Counted from the first letter of the stretch, positions 12,340 to 23,025 are shown. The stretch: DNA of 64,000 nt from Selaginella tamariscina (GCA_003024785.1 PUQB01000010.1:864740-928739), one strand, 5' to 3'. The notes: a model not told the origin generated them from the letters alone. Numbers and translations are program-made.

Positions 12340-12699
12340 TGTCACGACCCGATATAGGATATAGGATACAGGATACAGGATACGGGATACAGGATATGCC
12401 TACATGACCTACAGAATATGACTAAAGGATATATCTACAAGATAATGGACATCATTTTTAGCTCATGACTATATTAGCTCTTGAAATATATTTTTAGTCA
12501 TGCCTAGATTAGCTCTTGGAGTTGTGAGCATAAAAGCTCTAACCTAATTATTGTATAATTAGTTACTATCAACACCAGTCATTCTACAATCATTCTTGTC
12601 TTGTTCTTGTCTTGCTCCTTGCCTCATGTTCCTGTTTTGTTCCTAGTTCTTGTCCTGCTTTTGAGTCAAGCCTCCTTGCTCTTGGATCATGTCTTGACA
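12340..12699 (+). repeat. 3' LTR of X
   Basis: Begins TGTCACGACCCGATATAGG and ends ATGTCTTGACA. It carries a shorter, rearranged version of the ACAGGATAYG minisatellite than the 5' LTR and has point differences throughout, so the insertion is not recent. Confidence 0.85.
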
Positions 12700-12704
12700 C
12701 AAGG

Positions 12705-13345
12705 GGTACTTTAAGCCACAACTAACCCCTAAGGGTTTGAGTGGCCAAGTCATACCCTAGACCTAGGGCTAGTACTTAATAAAAACATGAGTGTGTGTCG
12801 TATGTAGACATGAGTGTCCTACTAAGTAAACTCCCTAAGACTAGGTTTGGATAATCCTAAGTACATGACCTTGCCGGTGCCTCACAAAAGGGCTCCTGCT
12901 AATGAGCTTAGATTGTTCAATCCTTAAATCCCAAGTAGAACCCCTAGTCAAGTGTGTCAAAACACACCTAGTTACAAGACCTAACCTCCCTTGAGTTGAT
13001 GCCCAAGGCTTAGTGCCTTAGTGAGAGCACAAACATGCATGTTTGCTAGAGTATCCAACCCCTTAACGACAAACCCATGACACAACCCAAAGGGCATGCC
13101 TCAAGCATTGTACTGTGTGTCACATCTTCATGTGACACTATCTCCCACGATGTGAACTACCATGCCATAACCCTTTATATTCAAGAGTTACACCAAGTGC
13201 CATGAACGTGACTCCTAAATGCCAACTCTAGAACCCCTTTGGAACCTAGTAACGAGAACATGTTAGTCAAGATCCCATGCTCACAGTTGGATAAGGACAT
13301 GAATGTGCCTTGCTTAGTTGTGAGAGCTACACCTAGCTTGACGTG
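12705..13345. repeat. Repeat U, first copy, left part
   Basis: 13,150-13,345 (from TAACCCTTTATATTCAAGAG to CCTAGCTTGACGTG) matches 36,773-36,955. U resumes at 36,117 after element T: the joined text GACGTG plus GAGGAAGAGGC matches the uninterrupted second copy at 36,950-36,970. Read on the minus strand both copies translate to similar peptides (KLGVALTTKQ and KLGIALTTKQ; GVLELAF; SHVHGTWCNS), so U was once coding or part of a mobile element. The family is not recognised. No gene is visible at 12,705-13,150. Confidence 0.7.
13341..13345. repeat. Target-site duplication of T, left copy
   Basis: ACGTG, repeated at 36,112-36,116. The flanks joined through one copy recreate the uninterrupted U sequence seen at 36,945-36,965, an empty-site-like control. 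Confidence 0.85.
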
Positions 13346-14058
13346 TGGTTGATGTTGGTTCAACCACCATTAAACAGCCAGATGGCGCGAACAAGCGACG
13401 AGATAGAGCGGCCGAAGAGTGAGGGTGCAGCAAGTATGAACTGACAATGATAGCTGTCAAGCAGTGTTTAACCCAGGCATAGATCCGATCGTCCAAATCA
13501 ACTACCAAGGTACTCAGGACATCACACGTGAGGGAGGCACATAATGTTACAGGCAGAATGTTGGCACAGGGCGGCAGACCAATGGGAGTGTGCCACTTGT
13601 ACCTAGGGTCTAGTACTAACCGACCCACTATATAAGCAAGAGGGCTTGTAGTGGGTCGGGGTCCTTCTAGTCCGTCTTCTTCTTTGTATCTTGCTCCACC
13701 CTCTCTGGGGCAGCTTTGTATTTGAGCAGGCAATATATATATATATATATATAATATATATATATGTATTTACTCCTTTTTGTCCACCACCTTCTCCAGT
13801 CATTCTTCTCTTCCTTGCTCCTAGTCTGACAAAATACAATTAGAGTGGGTAAAACACCCCATCTAGGAGAATCCTCCTCACTTGTACACAGACCCTCGTG
13901 ACATCTGGGTAAAGGCCATTTCATACCTTCCAATGCTCCCCAAGGTAAGTCCGACTCACCGAGGTGGACCCTTAGGACTGGACATTACCACAACGTCTTG
14001 ACGACCACTGAGGCTTCATAGAACCACCACACTTGGCTTGCAGAGTCTTCGACGACCA
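13346..14058 (+). repeat. 5' LTR of T
   Basis: Begins TGGTTGATG and ends GACGACCA (TG...CA). An (AT)n tract lies at 13,733-13,765 where the related LTRs of R have only GGATATATATTG. TATA-like CTATATAAGC at 13,628-13,637 is the likely promoter. Confidence 0.85.
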
Positions 14059-14305
14059 TTTGTGTTGACCTAATAATTATACACGGATGGAGTTCATCGT
14101 AGCAAGTAGGGTTGCAATCCAAAGGAGAGGCTGGAGAGCCAAGATTAACTCATTTGAACAACTCTTGCAGAGCAGCAATAGAGGCGGTCGCAAGCCGCAA
14201 ACAACAAAGAAAGGTATGAAGAACCCACAACACGTCCGGATGTCATTCTAGGTGTAGGGGCATGCTGGACAAAGTAACACCTAGACGGGCAACACCGCCA
14301 ACAAT
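14059..14305 (+). other. T leader with degenerate primer-binding site
   Basis: Starts TTTGTGTTGACC, the decayed counterpart of the R leader TTTGTGGCGACCACGGAGGG, and shares GGAGTTCA and TAGCAAGTAG with it. The segment ends at ACAAT (14,301-14,305), the left target duplication of W; T continues at 23,021. Confidence 0.7.
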
Positions 14306-14656
14306 TGTCAAGCCACGATCCAAGAGCAAGGAGGCTTGACTCAGGAGCAGGACAAGGACAAGGAATAAGACAGGAGCAAGACAAGAACTAGGAGCAAGAC
14401 AAGGAACAAGACAGAAGCAGGACAGGAACTAGGAACAAGACAAGGAGAGAACATGAAGCAAGGAGCAAGACAAGAACAAAACAAGATTGATCATAGAAAG
14501 ACTGGTGTTGATAGTCTAATCTAGTCATGAGCTAAAAATGGTGAACCTTATTCTGTAGGTATATCTTGTAGGCATATCCTGTAGGCATATCCTATAGGTA
14601 TATCCTGTAGGAATATCCTGTATCTGTTATCCTGCATCCTATATTGGGTCGTGATA
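14306..14656 (-). repeat. 3' LTR of W, with internal deletion
   Basis: In plus coordinates it starts TGTCAAGCCACGATCC and ends GGGTCGTGATA. It lacks about 73 bp present in the other LTR (between GATAGT and CTAATCTAGTC), including the TATA-like region GAGCTTTTATGCTC (minus strand GCATAAAAGCTC). Confidence 0.85.
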
Positions 14657-16130
14657 GTACCTCCTCCCTAAGGACGAGTTCCACGAGTCTTGGGATCTGG
14701 TTTAGTAGGATAATGCCGATGAAAGGCAGCAACCTTGAAAGAAGCATGGAGTAAGTTGGATGCAGGTTCCCAGTGCAATTGGTAGGCAAATAACCTTTCC
14801 TAATTCACTAAGTATTGAAGTTGGCGGTGATGAAGACGAGAATCAAGGATGGCTACAACTTCATATTCAGGTTCATCGTCAATGACTATAGGGGGAGGAA
14901 AAGAAGCACGACTAGGAAGAGAAGAAGGATGATACGGCTCTAACAAAGAGGTGTGAAACATATGATGAAGTTTCACCGTAGATGGTAACTCTAGTCGAAA
15001 AGCTACAGGATTGACCTCAGCCGCAATCCTGTAAGGGCCCAATCGTTGGAAATCCAACTTAGAAGAAGGCCTGTTGGTGCGAATATGCCGACGAAGAAGC
15101 CACACAAATCACAATCTTGTATGCAAGTGCCGGCTGACGATGAGCATCAGCATGACGCTTGTAACATTCCTGTGCCTAATGAAGATGAATATGGAGATCA
15201 TCCTGTACCTGACGAAGATGTTGGAGACAATTTTGTACTGCAGGAGCGAAGAAGGAGAAGAAGGAGAAGCAGGAGGAGCAAAGTCAAAACGTGGATGGTA
15301 ACTTGTAAGAGCGAAGGAAGGTGTCTAGCTTGTAGATGCGTGAACAGAGTTGTTGTAAGCAAACCCCGCCATAGGAAGAAGGTCCAACTAATTGTCCTGT
15401 TGGTAATTAATGAAGCAGCAAAGATATTGCTCCAAGGTTTGAATCGTGCATTCTGACTGCCCATCAGTTTGTGGATGATATCCTGAAGAAATATCTACTT
15501 TAACTTGTAAATTCCGGAGAAGCTCTCGCCAAAATTTGGACATGAATTGTGGGCCTCGATCAGAAACAATGCTTTTAGGAAGACCATAATATCGGAACAC
15601 TTCGTGGATCACCAAATCAGCAATTGTTTGGCCTGTAGCCGTCTTGTTACATGGTAAGAAATGAGCTTATTTGGTGAAACGGTCAACCACCACAAGAACT
15701 GCATCAAATCCATGAAAAGGAGGAAGATCTGTGAGGAAATCCATAGTAGAGGGAACAAGAAGAGGACGAAGAAGACTAGAGGGTGCGTGATGAGGCATCT
15801 TTGACCTGTTGCAGATGTCACAACTCCGTACAAACTTTTCCACAAACCTCACAACCTAGGCCATCAATAGTTGTGAGTCACTAACTCAACTGTCTTGGCC
15901 ACACTAAAATGTCCTGTAGCCAGGGTATCATGACAATCCTGTACCACATGAGTCCTGTAAACACCAACATGAATGTACATGAGACCTTCTGGTACAGGAG
16001 TTCGTCCTGTATAGTAAACAACTTGTAGTCTATATGGGAACTGGAGGAAGAAGAACTTGCAATGTCAGGACTAATGTGTGAGAACACATTCTTTGCCAAG
16101 TCATTTATAGCCAACTATAAACAAATGTCC
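14657..16130 (-). pseudogene. pol: W integrase and chromodomain, broken
   Basis: On the minus strand: zinc-finger end RSCDICNRSKMPHH near 15,790-15,830, core VLVVVDRFTK (first catalytic Asp) near 15,670-15,700, LPKSIVSDRGPQFMSKFWREL (second Asp) at about 15,520-15,580, HPQTDGQSECTIQTLEQ (catalytic Glu region) near 15,430-15,480, then SKLDFQRLGPYRIAAEV and KLHHMFHTSLLEPYHP at 14,940-15,070. Chromodomain: EYEVVAILDSRLHHRQLQYL ending at about 14,806, continuing in another frame as LPTNCTG. Frameshifts separate the pieces. Confidence 0.8.
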
Positions 16131-17560
16131 TATAGAAGTGTTGAATCTGCTGGAGCCTGATGAACATGTAGTGCTGCAAGCCGAAGTCGATCAGGACTCA
16201 ACAACACTTGCTTTTAACAGTCATATGCAGGATTGCCCGGGGTCGGTGCAAGGTAAGAGCGCCTAGACAATATATCTGCTTTGCCATTCTAAAAACCAGG
16301 CCTGTAGACAATGACAAAATCGCCCACCTAGCCTGTTGCTTATTGAGAACTCAAGCCGTTTGAAAAAACTCCAGGTTCTTGTGATTTGTAAGAACTTATA
16401 CAGGATGCGCAGTACCTTTCAGGAAGTGCCGCCACTCCTCGAACGAATCCACAATGGCCTTGAGTTCCTTGTCATGAATCTCGTAATTGATATCTGTTGA
16501 AAGGAACTTACGAGAATGAAAGGCTACAGGATGAAGTAACTTGTCTTCTCCAACTTGATATAGGATAGAACCTACTGCAAAGTCCGAAGTATCTGCTTAA
16601 TAAAGAAGGGACAAGAAGGATCAGGATGTGCTAAAATTGGAGCTGTCGTGAAGGTGTCCTTGAGTGCTATGAATGCATGTTCCGCCTTATCGGACCAAGA
16701 GAATCTCCTATGTGCTTGGTGAGTTCCATGAGTGGAAATACACGCTTGGAGAAGTCTTGTATGAATCGCTGTAGAAGTTTACAAAGCCAAGGAAACATTG
16801 TACGTCTCGTATGGACTTGAGCCTCTCCCACTCCACGATAGTCTTCACCTTGTGCATGTCCATATAAATGCCAGGAGGAGAGACAATGTAGCCCAATAAC
16901 TCCACAGTATCCCTATCGAAAGAACACTTCTCCAACTTTGTATACAGGCCATGCTCGTGAAGCCTTTATAGAACTAGTCGTACATGCTTGTCATGTGCCG
17001 CATGGTCCTTGGAGAAAATCAAAATGTCATCGAGGTAGATCACCACAAACTAGTCCAAGAAGTCACGAAAGATGTCGTTCACTATGTGTTGGAATATGGC
17101 TGGGGCATTGGTAAGTCCGAAAGGCATCACGTGTACTCGAAGTGTCCATACCTTGTACGAAAGGTAGTTTTTCACTTATCGCCTAGACGAATCCATACAA
17201 AATTGTAAGCCCTTCATAAGTCGATCTTCGTGAACATCTTTACTCATTGCAGCTGATCAAGAAGTTCCGGGATCAATGGCAACGGGTACCGGTTCTGGAT
17301 GGTGACTTGATTTAAACCGCTGTAATCCACAACCAAATGCAAACTCCCATTTTCTTCTTTACAAAAAAGATAGGTGCTCCTGCAAGGGACTTTGAGTGAC
17401 GAATGAAGCTGAATGTCAAGTTGTCCTCGATGTACTAACGAAGAACCTTCAATTCTGTAGGTGACAGTGCATAATCGGTCCGAACGATGGAATCTTTTCT
17501 TCCATAAAATCAATAGAATAGTCGTAGGACTTGTGAATAGAAAGAACTGCAGCCTTGTGC
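16131..17560 (-). pseudogene. pol: W reverse transcriptase and RNase H, broken
   Basis: On the minus strand LHLVVDYSGLNQVTIQNRYP at about 17,280-17,345 begins the RT fingers; the catalytic box VVIYLDDILIFSK near 17,010-17,050 is intact. The thumb and connection follow (VELLGYIVSPPGIYMDMHKV near 16,850-16,900; IRDVQCFLGFVNFY near 16,780-16,820). RNase H lies at about 16,240-16,700 and is much degraded. Several frames are needed to read it. Confidence 0.8.
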
Positions 17561-17879
17561 TTCCTGAAATGAGTGATACTTGGATGGTAGGGAAGAAGTA
17601 AGAGGAGAAGGAGATTGAAAAATAGGAGAGTCAGATACAAGATAGGTAAAAGAGGACGTAGGAGTTACTTGAAAAGCAAAGAGATGAAAAGGAGCAAGAT
17701 CAGTGGCAAGTTCATGCATAGTAGTGGTACGAATTCGGAGAGGAGAAGGAGGGAGCTGTGAATGAAAAAGAGGAAGGATCTTGGGGGATGGAATAGAAGA
17801 AGAGTAATGAAAAGAGGCAGAATTAGGAAAAACCTGTGCAGATGTTAACGAATGTATAGGATTGAAAGAATCCTATACA
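17561..17879 (-). other. W protease-RT linker, part left of Y
   Basis: Ser/Pro/Phe-rich low-complexity minus-strand sequence equivalent to 9,120-9,440 of X. It ends at the ACA target duplication of Y (17,877-17,879). Confidence 0.6.
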
Positions 17880-18839
17880 CACCGGAAAATGTAAAATAAA
17901 CAAAGCAAAAAAACTATACATAATTTTATAAATACTAGGGTAAAAAAATTTGACTAACATACTAGGGGAAGTACTAAGGGTCCAAGAACAAGGGTTGGTT
18001 TTTGGGTTTGTAACATGTATAAAATTATGTTATAATTCATTAAAATACAGTGAAAAAATATTTTATTTACTTTCTTATTTAGATTATGTTTTTATTTCAC
18101 CATGGCATATGTAGTTTGATAGTAAGTTATACTTTGTAACTAAATTTTCTACTTTATAAATAAGGATAAAAAAAAAGATTTATTTAGTTTAATATATCAT
18201 AATAAAATTTATTTTAGTTTTGAATTATATCAAGAACGCACACCTATTATATACTATACACACACATACATCCTCCATGCAAACTCGATAATTATGGCTT
18301 AACAAAAGATATTTCATTTTGAATTACATAATGTTTAACTTATGTGGTGTGTGTGTGAGAGAGAGAGAGACAAAAGAGGAGAGTGCATTATAAATTCTGC
18401 GATCTATTGAAATGGTGTGCCTATGAATGTTTAATTCTATATATGTGCATGTGTGTGTCTGTGTATGTGTATATGATGTGCCCAAGTTAGTTTTTTGTCT
18501 CTGAGTTTTATAATGTGGTTTAATGATTTAATATTTTAATTAAAAATTTGTGACTATGTGCATAAACACTAGCATGTGTTGAAGGTAAACACGTGTGTGT
18601 ATATATATACAAGCATGCATAAATTCATCTCTCTTTGTCCCTCTATACACACATATATAAATAATGTCTTAATATGTATAGACTCACATATTTAAATTAT
18701 AATAGATATAATAGATATTTATGAAACTCTTAGTATATATATATACAATTATTGTTCTTCTCTACTTATTTATAGAATATTATATAAAATATTACATGTA
18801 ATACACGTAAGCTAACCTAAACAGGGGATCCTAGAATAT

Positions 18840-19248
18840 GCTTTAGGGTTCTTTATGTGAATGGGCGGAGCGTGCTCCGCAGATCCGGCGGCATGGGTTT
18901 AGCTCTCCAAGATATGGCGCTGTGCAATATCAACGGTGGCCACTCAATCTGGTGAGTGGATTCATGGTTATACACTACCCCAAGAATATGCACCGATCAT
19001 CATCCCAGTGAATACTACACTCGTAATGAAGCTCTCTTGTTTAGCGGACAGTTTCCACACCATCTGGACAGCAGGACCAACAAATGAGAGGAGCATCATC
19101 TCCATGGCCTCGGCCATCCATGACATGCCTTCTATGCAATGCCAACAAGGATAAGCTGTGCAATGGGTGGTCTGAGGTCCATGGACAGGCCTCGGAGAAG
19201 ACCCAATTTCGATCGTCCCAGTAGAACAGAGAGAATCAACAAGATGGT
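18840..19248 (+). pseudogene. Captured exon-like segment of unknown gene
   Basis: A GC-rich island inside AT-rich Y. An open stretch at 18,936-19,151 reads QEYAPIIIPVNTTLVMKLSC and ends MQCQQG. A second stretch to 19,246 (MGGLRSMDRPRRRPNF) finishes at a splice-donor-like AAGATG|GTAAGAT. Base composition and the donor suggest plant exons carried by the transposon. I do not recognise the protein; it may be upstream, possibly untranslated, sequence of the MECR donor gene or a second captured gene. Confidence 0.4.
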
Positions 19249-19404
19249 AAGATCAACCACATTTATCGTTGTCCACAAATTTTTTTATAGCTATAGTAGA
19301 TCAGATTTTCAGTTTCAAGTTTTATAATAGACGATGACACATTTTTGGAGTTCCTTAAAAGACTCTGTTTTAGGGTTCAATTGCCTAAACCCTAAACCAC
19401 AGAA

Positions 19405-20050
19405 ATGGCATTGTGCAGAAGCGCGATGCGTATGATGGTCGGATGGTGATGCTTCACTACAGGACCTCTCTCTCCTCCTGCAAAGGCCGTTATGTACAAT
19501 ACACATGGAAATCCAGACGAAGTCCTCAAGTAAGTGTGTATTATAGATATACAAGTTACAGATTCAATTAATTATATGAAAATGTGGTGTAGATGTATAT
19601 TATATAAACATAAACCACATGGTCATCAACATATGTATATTGTGTATATAGATACACACACATAAATTCGTATCTGTATGTATATACATACATGTTTCTT
19701 TTATACAAATGGATGTTTATATAAAAAAGAATAGTGGAGCTTCCTGGTCGTCCTCTTGAGAAAGGGGAAGTATGCGTCAAGATGCTGGCAGCTCCTATCA
19801 ACCCATCAGACATCAACAGAATAGAAGGTTGAACGTGTGTGTACCCGTAACATAGCCACTTCAGTATCATACAGTGTTCTCAATAGTGTATGTAAGTTAT
19901 AATGTTGTACGCTATACACTTTACTATGGTTTAGCATCTGATTATTATCTATATGTATTGTATGTACATGTACATACATTTTATGTGTTAGAATTGGACT
20001 GGATTTTGAGAGAGAGAGATTTATTTGCGTTTATATATATTGATTGTAAG

Positions 20051-20083
<33 letters not shown>

Positions 20084-20303
20084 TGTGGCAGACACATGTA
20101 GATATACATACATTATCAATGGTTTATTAATTTTACATGTTTTATATAAGTTTAATTTTTTTGTCTTTTTCTTGTTTTCAGGGGTATATCCGATGCGACC
20201 TACACCTCCTGCAGTTGCCGGTGGTGAAGGTGTTGGACAGGTAGTTTCTGTTGGATCTGATGTTAAACATTTGTCAGTGTCATTCCAACATATTCCGGAA
20301 TCG
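19405..20303 (+). pseudogene. MECR: Captured 5' fragment of mitochondrial enoyl reductase (MECR)
   Basis: MECR is the mitochondrial trans-2-enoyl-CoA/ACP reductase of type II fatty acid synthesis. Three exons are readable. Exon 1 (19,405-19,529): an ATG with a basic, Met-rich transit-peptide-like start, an in-frame TGA at 19,447-19,449, then PPAKAVMYNTHGNPDEVL. Exon 2 (19,735-19,827): ELPGRPLEKGEVCVKMLAAP and INPSDINRIEG. Exon 3 from 20,182: GVYPMRPTPPAVAGGEGVGQ and VVSVGSDVKHLS, after which the family's PGDW sequence is absent. The catalytic core, NADPH domain and C-terminus are missing. The exon 1-2 junction no longer keeps frame. Introns are retained, so capture was from genomic DNA, not mRNA. 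Confidence 0.8.
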
Positions 20304-20844
20304 GTTAGTATAATAAGTATATAATTTATATATAAATACTTTATCTTAATCCAGTTAAATAAATACATAGATAACTTGTTTAAATAAATACATAGATAAA
20401 TACATAGAATCTTGTTTACATTAGTTTCTTTTCTGCCTCGTTGATGCAGAACCTCACGCATGAAGAAACGCTTCTGAAAGGTGGACTGGTGTGTGTGTGA
20501 GAGAGAGAGGGGATTCACAGAGAGATCACCAGAAATCAATAATGTTTATTATTTTTAATTTAATTAATGAAAGTTAAAGAGTTTTTATTAAGTACAATTA
20601 AAATCAATAAATAAATTTAAAATTAAATAAAATAAATTATATAGAAAACAAACAGAAATTATTACTGTATAAACAAGGGTAAAAACAAAATAATATTACA
20701 AGGTATATTAACTATGTAAAAAAATAAATCAATGTTCGACTCCTAGTATGTTAACTGTTTTTTACAAAAACAAAGGCTTGTTTTCTAGAGATGGTTTTTA
20801 CCTTAAAAATGACAAAAATTAGGGGTTTACATTTTCCGGTGACA

Positions 20845-21185
20845 GAAGTTTGTGAATGCATAGAAGTGAGGAGAGCCTGAGAATGTGTTGACGAACTGAT
20901 AGAAGGTGGATCTTGTTGAGGAGGAACCTTCGACATTGATACAGGATTGGAAGAATCCTATACAAAAATCCGCAAACTTACAGGAGTGGAGAGAGCCTAT
21001 GGATGTGCTGAGGAACTGACATGAGGTGAATCCTGTTAATGAGGAATCTTCAACTCTAATATAGGAACAGGCACGGTCAATCCTGTAGCTTGTACTGCCT
21101 GAGACACTAAAGTCATATCCTATACGCAAGAAGGTACAGGATTGATCCTGGCTGCTAGAGAGGAAAACGTGAGCATCTTAGACCT
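20845..21185 (-). other. W protease-RT linker, part right of Y
   Basis: Minus-strand Ser/Pro/Gln-rich repeat (SKVPPQQDPPSISSSTHSQA on the far right of Y and similar phrases), equivalent to 8,770-9,110 of X, dense in ATCCTGTA/TACAGGAT words. Confidence 0.6.
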
Positions 21186-21560
21186 TCAGTAGATCTGAGG
21201 ATTGGTAACCATGAACCATGGCATGCCCAAAACGATGGGAGTCGTTCGAGTTTTGATCAAGTTGAAAGAAATCGAACAGTTGAATGTGTCATGAGTGCAA
21301 GAGAGAGGTGTGGTAGCATGGGTAACTATGCCAGAAGCAATCAGGCGATCATCGACCACCTCTACATGAACTGCACACTTCAACTTCACCACCGGAATGC
21401 CATGTTGAGTTGCAAAAGTGTTATCTATGAAGCATGCATTTGCACCAGTGTTTAACAGGGCAAACTCCTTGAGTTCTCGATGATTGAGGCGGATGTGTAC
21501 ATGAAACTTGAGTGATGGGATGGTATGAGCAGCACCAATGGAGCCTGCACCTATGTCCAG
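21186..21560 (-). pseudogene. W aspartic protease domain, active site mutated
   Basis: An open minus-strand frame (with the gag C-terminus, 21,186-21,752). The active site reads LLNTGANACF, with Asn in place of the catalytic Asp (X has LLDTGAKACF). The C-terminal loop VLGMPWFMVTNPQIY is present. The G-to-A type change fits deamination of a silenced element. The enzyme should be dead. Confidence 0.8.
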
Positions 21561-22519
21561 CTTCGCAGCTCCTAGACGAAGTGGACATTGAACTTCAGCT
21601 TCAACTTCACGTGTCTTGAGCTTCCTGGCTTTAATAGGACATTCTGCCACCTTGTGTCTTGCTTCACCACAATATAAGCATAAGTTCTCATTGCGACGAC
21701 GTTGCTTCTCCGCAGCTGAAAGTGGACCACGCTTGTATTTTTCAACCTCCATAGGAACTACTCCAGAAGCTATCGTAACATGTGCTATAGCTACAGGATT
21801 GCATGGTAGGGACTGCTAGCAGGATTTTTCCTGATGACGCTTGTCGCAACGAACGGCCTGTTGCATGATCTCCACTAAGGTTTGGGCATCCGGTAATGTA
21901 AGGAGAAGGTCCTTCACATCATCCCTCAACCCAAAATGGAAGTGTTCGATCAATGCAGTCTCGTCCCATGGAATGTTCGTGCAAAGTTGCTGAAATTTGG
22001 ATGCAGATGGAAGCTGATCAGAATCCTTGTGTGAGCTTCCTTAACTTCGTGCATGAGGAACGGTACTTATCGGAATTTCCAAAGCAGGCTTCAAAGGTAG
22101 CCACGAATCCTTCAAAGTTTTCCATCATTGGGTCGTCACGTTCCAACAAAGGGGCAACCCAAGCCCGTGGAGATCCAACTAGTAGGGATGCCAAAAGGCC
22201 AACCTTTTGTGCATCAGTCGAGTGGCAGCGTGGTTGCATGCAGATTAAAAAGCCTGATCTGATTCAGAAAACCTTGGAAATTGGCACGATTACCACTGAA
22301 CTTCTCTAGCATGCTGATCTTTGGCTCTGAAGAAGAGTTCGATGGAGAGGATACCACGGATGCTTGAGGGAGAGCTTGCACAGCAGCCTTGGAGGATGCA
22401 TCAGCAGTTGCATGCGCCACATTAGTGGAACCTTGCAGATCTAAAACCACTTGGCGCAAAGTGGCCAACTCATGAAGCAACATTTGGTGCTCGCATTGAA
22501 ATTGCTCAAAATCTGCCAT
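21561..22519 (-). pseudogene. gag: W gag
   Basis: The start ATG is at 22,519-22,517 (MADFEQFQCEHQMLLHE), intact here and broken in X. The capsid region (EKFSGNRANFQGFLNQIR) runs to about 22,250, changes frame at 22,239 (SLLVGSPRAWVAPLLERDD) and again before 21,752. The CCHC zinc knuckle (LCLYCGEARHKVAECP) lies at about 21,640-21,690, in the frame that runs on into the protease. Confidence 0.8.
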
Positions 22520-22596
22520 GATCCGTGAAAGAAAGAAAAGGAGAAAAAAAAAAGTAACTGGAAATCGGGGAGCTATGAAAGGAGTTACTATCAAAC

Positions 22597-23020
22597 TATC
22601 AAATCACAATCCAAGAGCAAGAAGGCTTGACTCAGGAGCAGGACAAGGACAAGAAACAAAACAGGAGCATGACAGGAATTAGGAGCAAGACAAGGAACAA
22701 TACAGAAGTAGGACAGGAACTAGGAACAAGACAACAAGGAGTGAACAGGAAGCAAGGAGCAAAACAAGAACAAGATAAGATTGATCGTAGAAAGACTGGG
22801 TGTTGATAGTAACTAATTGTACAACAATTAGGTCGGAGCTTTTATGCTCATAACTCCAAGAGCTAATTTGGTCATGACTCTAATCTAGTCATGAGCTAAA
22901 AATGGTGAACCTTATCTTATAGGTATATCCTGTAGCATATCATGTAGGCATATCCTATATGCATATCATGTATCATGTATCCTGTATCTATTATCCTGCA
23001 TCCTGTATCGGGTCATGACA
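22597..23020 (-). repeat. 5' LTR of W
   Basis: In plus coordinates it begins TATCAAATCACAATCC and ends GGGTCATGACA. It retains the TATA-like block missing from the other LTR. The ATCCTGTAGGCATATC minisatellite at 22,915-23,005 differs in unit number and order from that in the 3' LTR. Confidence 0.85.
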
Positions 23021-23025
23021 ACAAT

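Larger units (their letters stand above)
6945..12699 (+). mobile_element. Element X: Ty3/gypsy chromovirus, 5.76 kb, degraded
   Basis: Two direct LTRs (6,945-7,319 and 12,340-12,699) flank gag, protease, RT, RNase H, integrase and a chromodomain, in the Ty3/gypsy order. A 5-bp target duplication CAAGG lies at 6,940-6,944 and 12,700-12,704. The 5' LTR has lost its first T (GTCAC against TGTCAC at the 3' LTR). The reading frame is broken by frameshifts and stops, the gag start codon is destroyed and the RT active site is changed, so this copy cannot move by itself. It belongs to the same family as W: the proteins align throughout, and W without its inserted transposon is 5,750 bp. Confidence 0.9.
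17880..20841. mobile_element. Element Y: CACTA-like DNA transposon with captured gene DNA
   Basis: A 2,962-bp insertion in W bounded by a perfect 16-bp terminal inverted repeat (CACCGGAAAATGTAAA at 17,880-17,895; its complement at 20,826-20,841) and a 3-bp duplication ACA (17,877-17,879; 20,842-20,844). The termini begin CAC and the duplication is 3 bp, as in the CACTA superfamily, though the end is CACCG rather than CACTA. A subterminal inverted match (TAACATACTAGG at about 17,956 and its complement at about 20,742) supports the ends. No transposase is present. The interior holds gene-like GC-rich exons (18,840-19,250) and MECR exons (19,405-20,280) in AT-rich DNA, so Y looks like a non-autonomous gene-capturing element. 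Confidence 0.7.
14306..23020 (-). mobile_element. Element W: Ty3/gypsy chromovirus inserted in T
   Basis: Minus-strand element of the X family with LTRs at 22,597-23,020 (5') and 14,306-14,656 (3') and target duplication ACAAT at 14,301-14,305 and 23,021-23,025. The order on the minus strand is gag, protease, linker, RT, RNase H, integrase, chromodomain. It is itself interrupted by DNA transposon Y (17,880-20,841) in the protease-RT linker; without Y and its duplication it is 5,750 bp, against 5,755 bp for X. The coding sequence is broken, but RT keeps the YLDD box that X has lost. Confidence 0.9.

Noticed and set aside
20051-20539. 162-codon minus-strand open frame inside Y
   Set aside because: Antisense to MECR exon 3 and running through the (TA)n repeat; a shadow frame.
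17880-20841. Native MECR gene at this position
   Set aside because: Only the first exons are present, bounded by inverted repeats and a 3-bp duplication inside a retroelement linker whose two halves match X.
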